A DNA stretch of 64,000 nucleotides, taken from Eublepharis macularius (lineage: Eukaryota; Chordata; Lepidosauria; Squamata; Eublepharidae). The stretch covers positions 64,175,028 to 64,239,027 of the forward strand of contig NC_072793.1 in assembly GCF_028583425.1 (NCBI RefSeq), written 5' to 3'. Under the pieces are notes generated by a model that had not been told where the DNA came from, did not search any database, and worked only from the letters and a program-made list of their open reading frames with translations. Position 1 is the stretch's first letter; each line of letters begins with the position of its first letter. This document shows, piece after piece, positions 45,463 through 56,049 of the stretch. A program made the translations under genes and the position numbers.

Positions 45463-45497
45463 CGGCAATACAGCCCGGAAAACCCCCAACAACCAAC

Positions 45498-45509
45498 AAT
45501 AGCAATCTT
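45498..45509. repeat. Target-site duplication, right copy (Penelope-like element)
   Basis: The 12-mer aatagcaatctt repeats the left copy at 41595-41606. Confidence 0.85.
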
Positions 45510-46162
45510 CTTTCCTGCATTAGTGGTTTATGGGTTTCATTCAGCCAGCATGTATCATGTTGCACCAGAGATGTAGCCTAAATATAGGATTCCTACATCT
45601 ATTATTAAAACTGTGTGCATCAATAATCGGTAACAGTAAATTCAGAGTTGTGGTCCTTGGTCAGTATTCTCTCATAAATAGCCCATCAATGGACAACCCT
45701 TTGAACATATGCAACTCTTTAAATATTTGAGACTGTATTTATTTCCACACTAGGCCTAAATGGAAAATCCATTTTCAGGCTATGTAACATAATGCCTTCA
45801 ATTCAGCTCAGGCAGTTCTCCATTTTTTTTGGAGAAGGAAGGCTCTATTACACCTCAAAGAAGCCTTGTATTTTCCTGCAGATCAGAGTCTGTCAGGGAT
45901 TTGTCAAGGTGTAACCTGTTGTCCTGAATGGATCTTCTCCAGTAAGACTGTTTGATCTGAGAAGTGATGAGTCCATGGCTGAGAAACCATGCAGAGGTCA
46001 GTTCCAGGAAAGCAATATGAGAAGTGTGGAGACTGATAAGTTCAAGGAATGCAGAGATAACAGGAAGCAAGGCAATCATAAATCAAAACACCAAATCTGT
46101 GACCTTCACAGGCAGTCTTTTGCTGTACAGACAAAGTCCAATAGTAGGGACAGAACATTTAT
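45510..46162. other. Intergenic DNA without recognised features
   Basis: No gene or repeat family was recognised. Confidence 0.45.
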
Positions 46163-46170
46163 ACTACACC

Positions 46171-46335
46171 CAGGGTTTTTTTTCTGGGAAAAGAGGTGGC
46201 GGAACTCTCAAGAGGGAAATGAGGAAGAAACACAGGATTCTTTGAAATAATATTATTTTCCAGCACTATATCTGAGTATTTTCAAGAGGTGCCGAAACTC
46301 CATTCCACCACATTCCCCCTGAAAAAAAAGCCCTG
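46171..46335. mobile_element. hAT-type MITE (CAGGG termini)
   Basis: It starts CAGGGTTTTTTTTCTGGG and ends TGAAAAAAAAGCCCTG, an inverted pair with a hAT-like CAGGG end. The flanking octamers actacacc (46163-46170) and attacacc (46336-46343) match at seven of eight. Inside are paired 'gaggtggcggaactc' and 'gaggtgccgaaactcc' words. Confidence 0.75.
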
Positions 46336-46463
46336 ATTACACCAAGGAAAAGCAGTTTTGTCACTCCAGCATTCAACATGTTTAAGTCAAAGTTTCACTC
46401 TCAGTTCCTTTATGGGACTAAAATGTAGAGTTTTCTTAATGTATGTGAATTGGAAATAATTAG

Positions 46464-46600
46464 GGGTGTGCGCTTCAGGTATCCAATTTGGGTAAAATAC
46501 CTGAATCGGGCCCGATTCGTAAATACCGAATCAAAGCATCGGGATGCTTCGGGGGCTGAGGGGTTAAGTTTAAAGGGCTCTTTTGCAAGCGGCCTCCAGT
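46464..46600 (+). mobile_element. hAT-like 5' end fragment
   Basis: It begins TAGGGGTGTGCGCTTCAGG, a hAT-like terminus, and continues with paired 'ccgattcg/cgaatc'-type words. The other end is missing, so it is a truncated or deleted copy; class is tentative. Confidence 0.4.
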
Positions 46601-46604
46601 GAGC

Positions 46605-46765
46605 TCAGGGCAGTGTACTCTCCTCCTACATTTGTCCTCACAAGTAGGTTACAGTGTGAGATAGTGACAGGTCCAGTCACCCAGTGAGCTTCATGGCAGA
46701 AAGAGCTTTAAAACCTTCTAGATACAAGTCCAACATGCTAACTGCTACCTCACATTTCAGTTACT
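46605..46765 (-). mobile_element. tRNA-SINE, antisense
   Basis: The plus strand reads 'tttgtcctcacaagtaggtt', 'ggtccagtcacccagtgagc', 'ttcatggcagaaag', 'caacatgctaactgctacct'. It is the reverse complement of the tRNA-derived SINE body and head found at 48597-48830. Confidence 0.65.
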
Positions 46766-48596
46766 TTTAGATCCAATTATATAGAGATTAAAGTTTGTTT
46801 GGGCCTCTAATTCATGAAATAGATCACTGATGGCATAGAAAGATTTATTGTGAATGGGGATGCTTAATTTGCAATGTCTCAAGCAATAATTCATAAACAT
46901 TTTATTCAAAAGAATGAGATTTGCTCTAAGAGAGATGACCTATTTTGATGTTAAGGAGCTCTACTATTACCATGCATTTATTTTATTTTATGTTTGATTA
47001 TGTATATTGCTTTTATGGAAATTTTAATTGATTTGGCTGTGGGACCAGTGCCACTGCAGTGATATGTATTGTATTTTCATGGTTCATAAGCAACAGAACA
47101 ATTACTACAACTTGATTTGATTTAGCATTCTATGGAAGTTATTAAGTAAAAGCCAATTCAAATCTGATTTATGCAATGAATGAACCGGAGAAGGGAACCT
47201 TACTGTTGGGTTACTTTTTGTTAGTAATTGCATGAGCACCCCCTCCCACAAAAAACACAATTCTTATGGGGACCAGGGAAAAAGAAATCTTGCTTGCCCT
47301 TCTGTGCCAAGCAAAAGTTACAGAAATGCTAAGAAACCCAGTGTTCTGGATTTATTTTTCTTTTCTCTACATTGAAAACTGAAGTCAATTGCTATCAACA
47401 TCCTGAATTAGATTTATCAGTATAATAATGTATTCTTTGGATGTGATTTCTGCAATACTTTGAACATTTCCTGCGTTAAATGAAATCATTTCTTCATTGT
47501 AGTCCTAATGAAATCTAGCCAGTCACAATGTTGCTTCGATAGCCTTGACTCTTATCCTGCTGTTAGTCACAATATGAATTATTAACTGTTTCCGAGCAAG
47601 TCTTATGGGCATCATACTTTTGAGAGGCACACCTTCCCATTACTGGTAATATTCTCTGAACTTCCTCACAAAGTCCATGAAATATGACTCATGGACAACA
47701 GTATCTCCTAATTTTCAAGACTGTTCTGTGTTGCTTGCTGTGGTTCTTTTAATTTGATAGAATTGATACTCAAACAAACTAAACTTTCTGAGCCACAGTT
47801 TCTCAGTTTTGAAATTCTCAGCACTGTTGCTGATGTCCTTCACATGACTCTTGCTAATACAAAATGACTATAAAAGATCTTACACTAGAGATGCTCCAAT
47901 ACCCGCTGGTTCAGCTCAAATCCTGTTCAACAGTGGCGAACAGGGAACCGATTTCTCAACAGATTATTCATCCTTTTTGTTGACCCCATTCATGACTGTT
48001 CAGCATGTTCTTTCATTATATTCCTTCCTAACACGGCAGTATACTGCAATCAGCTTATCATGATCTCATGGCCACCATTTTCTCAGCTGTGCCACTGGAA
48101 GGCTTGTTGAGGGTTTTTTTTAAAAAATGGTAATTACTATTGCACTCTTGAACCCCAAGAGGAAATGGTGGAAAGGCACACATCCTCCATGTACATCATC
48201 TCCCCACAAGGCTGTAGAACTGGCTGATTCCTATGCTGGGATGGCATCCCTTTCATTTGTGTGTTGTTAACCATTTATTTTTCCTGGCAAAATGTCTGCT
48301 TGATTAATGGTGGCTGCTGGGAGGATTTACACTGCAGCTTTTCTGGAGAGCTACATCACTTTGCCTTGTAAGCAGCCATACTACAATGTCCTACACACAG
48401 TGAGGGTGTGAGGACCGGCTAAAAGGTCATTGTTGCCATCATATTTAACTGGCAAAAGAGATGTTATCTTTGCTTCACTACTAGACAATTCAAATCCTTA
48501 GATGTAACCCACAGTTACATCTCACCGTGCAGTAAAGCATTTGGCATAAAACGATGGCCCAGAGTCTCTAACAATTCCATCCCTACCAATCACAAC
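46766..48596. other. Intergenic DNA without recognised features
   Basis: This is AT-rich DNA with no gene or repeat family recognised. Confidence 0.45.
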
Positions 48597-48830
48597 ATGA
48601 GCACCAGAATGGTACAGTGGTTAGAGTGCTGGACTAGGATCTTGGAAACCTGGGTTCAAATCCACACACTGCCATTGGAAACTCATTGGATCAGTCACAC
48701 ACTCTCAGCCTAAACCTACATCACAGCATTGTTGTAAGAATAACATGCAAGAGAGGGAAATGATGTAAGCCACTTTGGGGCCCCATTGTGGAAAAACATG
48801 GGGTATAAATGACGTAAATGAATAAACAAA
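48597..48830 (+). mobile_element. tRNA-derived SINE, near complete
   Basis: The tRNA-like head has an A-box region 'ggtacagtggttagagtgct' (about 48611-48630) and a B box GGTTCAAATCC (48653-48663). The body includes 'ctctcagcctaaacctacat' and 'gtaagccactttggggcccc', ending 'ggggtataaatgacgtaaat', an L2-like 3' tail. The tail suggests mobilisation by L2 machinery. Confidence 0.8.
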
Positions 48831-48849
48831 GATTTTTCCTGGCAACACT

Positions 48850-48990
48850 CATGCCCTGAGGTCATATGAAAGGTTGAGAGGAGTGGCTTACCCAAGGCCA
48901 CCTGTTGAGCTCATGGCAGTAGTGGGAACCAAACTAGCAAAGTGCTTATTCAGAGCCCAGCCACTTAACCTCTATGCTACAGCAGTTCCC
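48850..48990 (-). mobile_element. SINE-like fragment, antisense
   Basis: The plus strand has 'ggcttacccaaggccacctg', 'ttgagctcatggcagtagtg', 'ggaaccaaactagcaaagtg' and 'ccacttaacctctatgctac'. This is the reverse complement of a MIR/tRNA-SINE-type sequence, too diverged to assign. Confidence 0.5.
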
Positions 48991-49148
48991 ACACAATGCT
49001 AGCTAACTCCATTTTTAGAAACTCTTCCTCAGAATATACATATCCCTGTAAGAATCAAACTCAGGTTGTCTGCTAAAGTCATAGTATCTTGGAATTGTAG
49101 AGATCTTGTTTCAAAACAGGGTTCTTACCTATTTGAGACTTTCACTGT

Positions 49149-49229
49149 GAAATTCTAAGCAGAGTTACTCCCGTTTAAGCCCATTAAAATCAATGGGCTT
49201 AGACTGGTGTAACTCTGCTTAGGATTTCA
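49149..49229. mobile_element. Palindromic 80-bp foldback repeat
   Basis: The left arm GAAATTCTAAGCAGAGTTAC and AAGCCCATT pair with AATGGGCTT and GTAACTCTGCTTAGGATTTC across a tiny loop. Related copies lie at 32321-32400 and around the MITE at 2335-2442. Confidence 0.7.
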
Positions 49230-49254
49230 TTGTCAGTACTCTTGTATCTTGGAA

Positions 49255-49300
49255 TTGTGTGTGTGTGTGTGTGAGAGTGTGCACGCGCGCGCACACATAT
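49255..49300. repeat. (GT)n / GC-AC alternating tract
   Basis: GT repeats, then GCACGCGCGCGCACAC. This is an alternating purine-pyrimidine run with Z-DNA potential. Confidence 0.85.
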
Positions 49301-49499
49301 ATATAAAGGTTTGTCCTTTTTTCTATATATTATATCTAACCCATTAATGTCATATGATATGATATCAGCAATATGTATCCAAAGAAATCTACACAAATAT
49401 ATATTATATATTACATTGTATATTATTATATATTAAACAATGCAGTAGGAGCATACTCGCAGCAACAAAAAACAGAGTAGTATAGTCTAGAGTCCCTAT

Positions 49500-49872
49500 T
49501 AGAGGTGGGCATGAACTGAAATATGAACCAAAATTCATCACGAACCGGGCCAGTTCGTGATTTGCAAACCGGTGGTTTGTCAGAGCCCATTTCTGATGAA
49601 CCACCACAAACTTTAAGCTGGTTCGTATGGTTCGTTTTTTAGTTCGTCACTGCAGACAGCCTGGTGTCAATCAATCAGTTTCTTAGGCAACAGGGGGGAT
49701 GGGCTTTCTGCAGCCCTGGAAGTGACCTTCTGCTGCCCTGGAAGTGACATTTTCACAAACCAAACAAACCAGACCGCAAACCGTGGCAAGTTCATGAAAG
49801 TTCATGATTTGTGAAACGCAATGAACCGCGAACCACATGGTTTGGTATTTTCCCAGTTTGTGCCCACCTCTA
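49500..49872. mobile_element. hAT MITE with perfect 8-bp TSD
   Basis: The termini are TAGAGGTGGGCATGAACTGA and the reverse complement of TAGAGGTGGGCACAAACTGG. The octamer gtccctat occurs at 49492-49499 and 49873-49880. The interior is collinear with the MITE at 18620-18969. It has no coding capacity. Confidence 0.92.
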
Positions 49873-49884
49873 GTCCCTATACCT

Positions 49885-50235
49885 TTACCAGAGCATCTTT
49901 CTGAATCATTTCCTTACAGCACAGCTCTATTACCTGTGTAAAAAGACCTCCTGAATAATTCAGTTCTGTATTGTTTGTGGAAAGTGAAGAGAATGGAAGC
50001 TTTCCTGACCTCTTCAGGCAGGCCATCCATAAGCTGGGTACCACAACAAAGAATGCACATGTATGAACAGCTGTCAATTTTGCCCATTTTTAGAGTGGCA
50101 CCTGCAGAAGATCCTGGTCAGATGAACGAAGCTGCCGTGGTGAAACATAGAAAAAGAGGTGGTCCTATACATACAAGAGGCGAAGGCTATGAAGGGTCAA
50201 CTGAACCCCATCAAAAGTGGGCGCACCATATCCTT
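49885..50235 (-). mobile_element. L2-type LINE 3' fragment
   Basis: The plus strand parallels the antisense text of the 37-kb L2: 'aataattcagttctgtattg', 'agcttcctgacctcttcagg'-like wording, 'cagatgaacgaagctgcc' and 'cgaaggctatgaagggtc'. It corresponds to the RT C-terminus and is frame-broken. Confidence 0.6.
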
Positions 50236-51880
50236 CAATAATATATTCAGCTTCTTTCTGTATTTTGATATCTATCCAGTACATTTTTAAGGAGCTGAGT
50301 ATGGTTCTCCCTCCATTTTATCTTCCCAATAATCCTGTGAAATGAGTTAGGTACTCAAGCAAATTTTCATAGCAGACTGGGTACCAGGTTTCTTAAGTCC
50401 GAGCCCAACTTCCACCATCACCTTCATTGACTGAATGATTCATTCTTGGGTCTCAAAGCTTCTTATATACTCAGGCTCAATACATGAAATAGAGGAACAG
50501 AAGCTATGTTTTGATCTCATTCACCTGACAAAGAGGTTTCCAATCTACCCCGTCTGATTTGCTTTTCTTTAACACCAAATTTATTCTTCCTAACATGCTT
50601 ACCTATAACTTTGATTAAATATGCTATCATTTGTAGTCTTGGAATTTTTATTTATTTTTAATTTTGTTATACATTACTTTTGGAAACTATAAACTGCAAT
50701 ACACAATATATGTAGGAATATACAAATCAGCACTGTTATATGAATGGTAAGTTGCTACATGAACCAAAGTTTTATTAATTCAGGTATGCTGAATTGGGGG
50801 CATGATCCCCTATAAACTTTAAAATTCAAACTCGAACAATTACAATCCCTGCTGAACCCATATTAAAGCTGAGCTGCCATATTTTATATGAGTTTTACTC
50901 TTATATATTTGATGACACTTAAGAAAGAAACTGCAAAGCACAACTAGTTCTCCAATATTGTAATATTGGCATTCAAAAGAGCAATGTTCTTTTCAGCTAC
51001 TGTACGAAGTTCCTGTAGCAGCTCAAAGCCTAGTCCTATAGTGCCACTTACAGGATAGTTATATATTAACTGTGAACAATATTGTGATATGTTGATACTG
51101 CCATTATATTTGCCTTCATTAAAGACAACATGAGAACATCAAGTCTGACTGCTTCGTTTGTTTTGGTCCCCTTTAGTATATTTCAATATATTTATTTCAA
51201 AGGCTGTTCACTAAATATCAGTCAGCATTACTCATTTTGCAGGGAGGGTGAGGAGGTTAGCAAAAATTCAGACAGGGAAAGAATCCCAAGGCAGATGGAT
51301 ATTCTCTCTCTCATCAGAAGACAAGAGGGACATTCACAGTGCCCTTGATTGCACATACAGAGATACCAGACACATGAACACATGCGAAGTTTATATGCAG
51401 AAAGGCAGGGTAAGCACAATCCCACTCTCTCTCCCCAGAGATACAGAAGTACAAACTTTCAGGAAATGCTGAAACCACAGCGGGGGAGGGGTGCTTTTCC
51501 CATTTGAGGGAAAATGGACATTTGGGGGGAAACAGAAATATATGCAATGCTTACTTTTCTATCAAACCTAAAGTTCTTTTTCTGATAAAGCAACATAAAA
51601 CGCTTCATTTATAACTTAATCGTATAAAATTGTAGTATTTGGCACTTTTATGGAATTTAAAAGTACATGTCTTCATTTTCTGTAAGAAAAACTGCAATAA
51701 TATCAGAGAAAGAGCTGCAAACTGCTGCAGCCTATATTAGCATAACATGTGTCTCTTTAATGTTTGCCATTTGGAAAGCAGGAAAAAATAAAAGTTGAAG
51801 GTAGGAAACAAAGTGTGTAATAAACAAACTATTATTTGGACAGAAATTTTCTGATAGAGTAACTATAGGTAGGACTGCCA
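50236..51880. other. Intergenic DNA without recognised features
   Basis: No gene was recognised. A worn SINE/MIR-like scrap is possible at 50275-50400 ('ccctccattttatcttccca'). Confidence 0.4.
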
Positions 51881-51884
51881 GCAT

Positions 51885-51928
51885 GTTTGTTTGTTTGTTT
51901 GTTTGTTTGTTTGTTTGTTTGTTTGTTT
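51885..51928. repeat. (GTTT)n microsatellite
   Basis: Eleven GTTT units. On the minus strand they form the (AAAC)n tail of the adjacent L2 remnant. Confidence 0.95.
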
Positions 51929-52500
51929 AGGTATTTAGCCCATCCTCCCCATAAGCAAGCTCAGGGCAAGTTACAACAATATTAAAGAATACAATAAAAT
52001 ATAATAAAAGTGCAATAAAATTCTAATCTATAACATCTAAAATATCAATTAAATAGCACTGAATATTTGGTGGTGATATTTGATGCTACATCTAATTGTA
52101 GCAACTGAAGATGATAGTACAGACGGGGATGGGGCTGAGCCAAGAAAACTAATGCAGAAAAAATAAAGGGGGGGGGAGAAGGGAGCCGCCACTGGCTCAG
52201 CCATAAGCCTGGCGGAACATCACTGTTTTACAGGCTCTGCAGAACTGCAATAGATCTTACAGAGCCTAATCTCAATTTGGACAGTGTTCCACCAGGTTGG
52301 CACCAGGGCTGAAAAAACCCTGGCTCTGGTAGAAGCCACACAAATATCTTTTGGGCCAGGGATCACCCGCAGATGTTGATCAAAGGAACACAAGGTCTTC
52401 CGAGGGACATATTTGGAGAGACAGTCCCACAGAGATGCTGGTCCTAGTCTGCTTAGGGCTTTAAATGTCAAAACCAAAACCATGAATTTGATCCGGAATT
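51929..52500 (-). mobile_element. L2-type LINE 3' end
   Basis: The minus frame at 52483-52220 gives VLTFKALSRLGPASLWDCLSKYVP, STRARVFSALVPTWWNTV, the L2 C-terminal wording. The left part (51930-52130) is 3' UTR with 'agcccatcctccccataagc'. Stop codons are few, but the copy is only a 3' fragment. It is closest in wording to the copy at 61285-61855. Confidence 0.75.
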
Positions 52501-52510
52501 CAACTGAGAC

Positions 52511-53040
52511 TCAGAGTCAAGCTACAAGTGACTTTTTTCACGCGTAGAACACTTGATCGTTTTCGCAAGTTTTCCCGGGAAATGAAGTCCCAGTGTCCTT
52601 CCCCTCTCTGTTAGAATTGCCGCCTGAAGAGCCAGAAAAAGCCGGCTGCAGCAGCAGCTTTTGCAAATCGTTCCTCCAGTCACAAGCCTGCTTTCAACGA
52701 TCTTTGGGGGTGGGCAGCTGCAACTTTCTCCCTGGGCATCTTGTTCCAGGGGAGCTGCTCTGGATTTGCCCCTTCTCTAAAAGAGAAACAAGACACATAC
52801 CTTTCCATTCATCTTCTAACACCGTTCTTCATTTAGCATCCTAATCCACAGGTCCAAGTATACAATGGCAGGCATCTTGGTTAACTCAGTAGCCAACTAG
52901 ATGTTCCTCGAAGGCCTACAAGTAGAACAGAGCTGTCTCTGCTGTTGCCTTTCTAGGAGAATTTCATACTGTTATGTAAACTGTTTTAGCTGCCAATTAT
53001 TAATGGATTTTTTCAGACACAATCATTTGTGACCCATTTG
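52511..53040. other. Possible Harbinger-like end and unassigned GC-richer DNA
   Basis: It begins 'gagtcaagctacaagtgac', resembling the left terminus of the Harbinger-like MITEs, but no matching right end was found. The rest (52560-52850) includes a 'cccgggaaatgaagtcccag' segment of unknown origin. Confidence 0.3.
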
Positions 53041-53042
53041 CA

Positions 53043-54790
53043 ATGTGTGGTGCAATGCTTTTTCTGAAAACCTTTTTGTTCCATTCTTTAATGTTTAGTG
53101 CTCTTCTGAATCACATCAAAGTAAAACGGGGCACCTTCCGCAAGCTGCTCAAACAAGTGGTTATCTGTCTGCTAATTAAAAAACTATCCCCCAACAAAAA
53201 TGATGTCGCCCAGTTTTTAATCTGCCCTTTCTGGGCAAAGTGATTGAGCAAGAGCAGTAGCTGACCAACTCCAGACTCTCTTGGACTCCAGACTCCCTAG
53301 CGCTTTCTTGGACTCCATACTTTCTAGCGCTCTGGACCCTTTCCAGTCTGGATTCAGATCAGGGCACAGGACAGAGACAGCACTAGTAGCATTAGTAGAT
53401 TATCTCCATCTGAACATAGACAAAGGCCATGGCTCCTTATTGCACCTCCTGGATCTATCTGCAGCCTTTGACACAGTAGACCATATCATCCTTTTGAGGA
53501 GTCTAGAGGCAGAAGTAGGCATTAAAGGATGTGCCCTGGACTGATTTAAATCATTTCTCTTGTAACAGACTCAAAGGGTTGCTGTCGGAGATCAGCTGTC
53601 TCCAGAACGGGAGCTATCTTGCAGGGTTCTGTAGGGCACAGTCTTATCTCCCATGTTATCCAACCTCTACATAAAGCCTTTAGAAGAATTCATTTGCAGC
53701 TATGGAGTTAGATGTCATTAATATGCAGATGAGGCCCATTCTATATCTCGCTATCCAGGTCAGTAAAAATCCTGGATCAGCTGTGGTGAAATGGCTGAAA
53801 ACAAACAAATTGAAATTAAACCCAGACAAGACGGAAATGATGCTTGTTGGGAAGGCAGAGATCCTGAAGGACATTGTATTCCCCACTTTCGATGGAGTCC
53901 GTCTGACACTTGCAGACTCAGTTAAATTCCTAGGGATTATACTGGATCCAGCACTATTACTAGATAAACAAGTTAAGGCAGCCGCAAAAAATGCTTTCTA
54001 CAACCTCTCCTTAGCCTGGAAAATGGCTTCTTAGCTCGACATGGCTGATCTGGCCACCTGGATCCATGCTATGGTAACATCAAGACTTGACTATTGTAAT
54101 GCACTATACATAGGTCTCCCATCTAGACTAACTAGGAGACTCCAATTGGTGCAAATCACTGCAGCTTAACTGTTATCAGGAGTGAGCACGAGCATGAACA
54201 TCACTCCCATACTAATGTTACTCTATTGGCTACCCATTAGTTATTATGCTCAGTTCAAGGTGTTGGTTATCACTTACAAAGCTCTTCATGGCCTTGGTCT
54301 AGCATACCTACAGGACCGCCTCCCTCCTTCCATGGCAGCTTCTGTCTTCCAAACAGGGTCTCCTGCATGTGCCACGCTGCACATCAGTGAAAATCAACAC
54401 AGTCTTTCTCTGTGGTGGCTCCCACCCTGTGGAATGGCCTGCCTGAGGAGGTCAGGAGAGCCCCCACTCTCCTGGCTTTCTGCAAACAATGCAAAACCAA
54501 ATTATTCAAAAAGGCTTTTTACTCAGATAGGAAGGCTGTATTGTAGGGAGGGGAATCTTAGATGATCTGTTAATGAGTTAGGAACCCTAAACCTTACCAG
54601 TATGTTGTATTGGATTTCTGCTAATTTATGAACTTTTATCTATTTACCCTATGGCATTGTTTATGGAAATGTTCTTGATATTGACTGTACTAATCTCACA
54701 CTGTGTGATCCGCCTTGAGTCTCAGTGAGAAAGGGGGACTATAAATGACATAAATAAATAAATAAACAAACAAACAAATAAATTGAAACC
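53043..54790 (+). mobile_element. L2-type LINE, 5'-truncated, frame-broken
   Basis: From about 53090 the plus strand gives GTFRKLLKQVVICLLIKK...NDVAQF, the start of the RT. Next come QSGFRSGHRTETALVALVDYLHLNIDKG and LDLSAAFDTVDH (motif A, 53281-53544). Then KTNKLKLNPDKTEMMLVG (53702-54034) and ITPILMLLYWLPISYYAQFKVLVITYKALHGLGLAYL (54182-54565). The YADD box near 53716 is altered and several frameshifts and stops occur. The 3' UTR ends 'ggggactataaatgacataa' and a (AAAT/AAAC)n tail at about 54750-54785. It belongs to the same subfamily as the 37-kb copy. Confidence 0.85.
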
Positions 54791-54919
54791 TTTCCTGTTT
54801 AGCCTCAATATGTTTATTAGTTTAAAATCCAATCGCTTCTATTTTCCTTCTTGTAAATAAAGTTTGTTTTGTTTAACCCTAGCTGGCCTGAAATTGTTAC
54901 CTGAGAGGAATTAAGACAT

Positions 54920-54943
54920 ACAAACACACACACACACACACAC
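54920..54943. repeat. (CA)n microsatellite
   Basis: About eleven CA units. Confidence 0.85.
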
Positions 54944-55203
54944 AAAGACTGCCACATGGAGAGGCCTAGTACATTAAATGGTGGCAGCATATATTGAGGG
55001 AAAGTAACCTCTGAGCTCCCTTTCCCCAATAGCACTGGGCTGTAGCTGGGTGAGGAGAAGCAGATACCAGGAACTGTCTGTCTGTCTGGTGGAGTCTCTG
55101 GAAGACAAGAGAGTGAAGACTGTGAGGATTTGGGGCAAGACACTCTCCCTGCTGTAGTGGAGGCTAGACAGGTGTCATACAGCACCTATCTTTGCTTATT
55201 AAT

Positions 55204-55810
55204 AAACTATTTATTTATTTAAAACAGTAGTATGCCACCTTTCTACACAAAATAGGTTTCCCAAGGCAGCAAACAACAACAAAAAAATAAAATAGTATAA
55301 AAATAATTCAATAAACACACACACACACACAACACCAAGAACAGGGAGGAGGCCCAATTATTGGGAGTATGCCAAATGAACAAAAAAGAGGGCAACAGAC
55401 AAATCTGCCAGGGGACAGAGTTCAAAACTTTTGGTGCCATTAGGAGGTCAGGAAAGCCCTTTCTCAATTTGTCACTGGTTTAACCTCAGATGGCAGGGGC
55501 CCTTGAAGCAAGACTTCCAAAAGATGCCTGGAGTGACTGGATAGGTTCATATGAGAGAAGGCAGTCCTTAAGATATGCTGGTCTCAAGACATAGATGGGC
55601 TTTACATGTCAATAACAGCAGCCTGAATTGGGTCTGGAAGCAAATTAGGAGCCAGTTTAAATGGCACAAGACTAGAGTATTATGGTACCTACAACCCACT
55701 CTAGACAGCATTCTGGCCATACAGGATTCTGTATCAACTGTAGTTTCCAGACAGTCTTCAAGGGCAACCCCACATAGAATGAATGCAGTAATCTAATCTA
55801 GATGTTACCA
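55204..55810 (-). mobile_element. L2-type LINE 3' end, antisense
   Basis: The left side has TTTA repeats (55208-55222) and an antisense 3' UTR ('tatgccacctttctacacaa'). From 55425 the antisense C-terminal coding text follows ('agacatagatgggctttaca', 'gtcaataacagcagcctgaa'). Frames are broken. A (CA)n tract lies at 55316-55331. Confidence 0.6.
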
Positions 55811-56049
55811 GGATATGTACTACAGTGGCAAGATCTTTGTATGTTGTCTCTGGGTTGTGTTAAAACATATCTTTGTTTATTGTCTTATCATCTCACTAAA
55901 AATGGAATATGAACCATTTACTCCTTAACTTGTTCCATGGATTTTTAGTAATGTAAATATTATATTATATATCAGTATATAAGTATAATATAAGGACAAT
56001 ATATATATATCTTGTCCAACACTGATATATTATACAGTATAATATAAGG

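Larger units (their letters stand above)
41607..45497 (-). mobile_element. Penelope-like retroelement, composite with inverted partial copy
   Basis: Three parts make up the insertion. First, 41607-44465 on the minus strand is a full unit: ORF plus a 190-bp terminal sequence at each end (41607-41796 and 44276-44465, identical as far as I can read). Second, 44466-45495 is an inverted copy of 41643-42672 with the ORF's 3' part and another terminal sequence. Third, a 12-bp target duplication encloses it. At the junction the dinucleotide TG (44464-44465) could belong to either side. Direct terminal repeats and inverted fragments are typical of Penelope-like elements. The copies are almost identical, with one amino acid difference seen, so insertion is recent. 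Confidence 0.9.
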
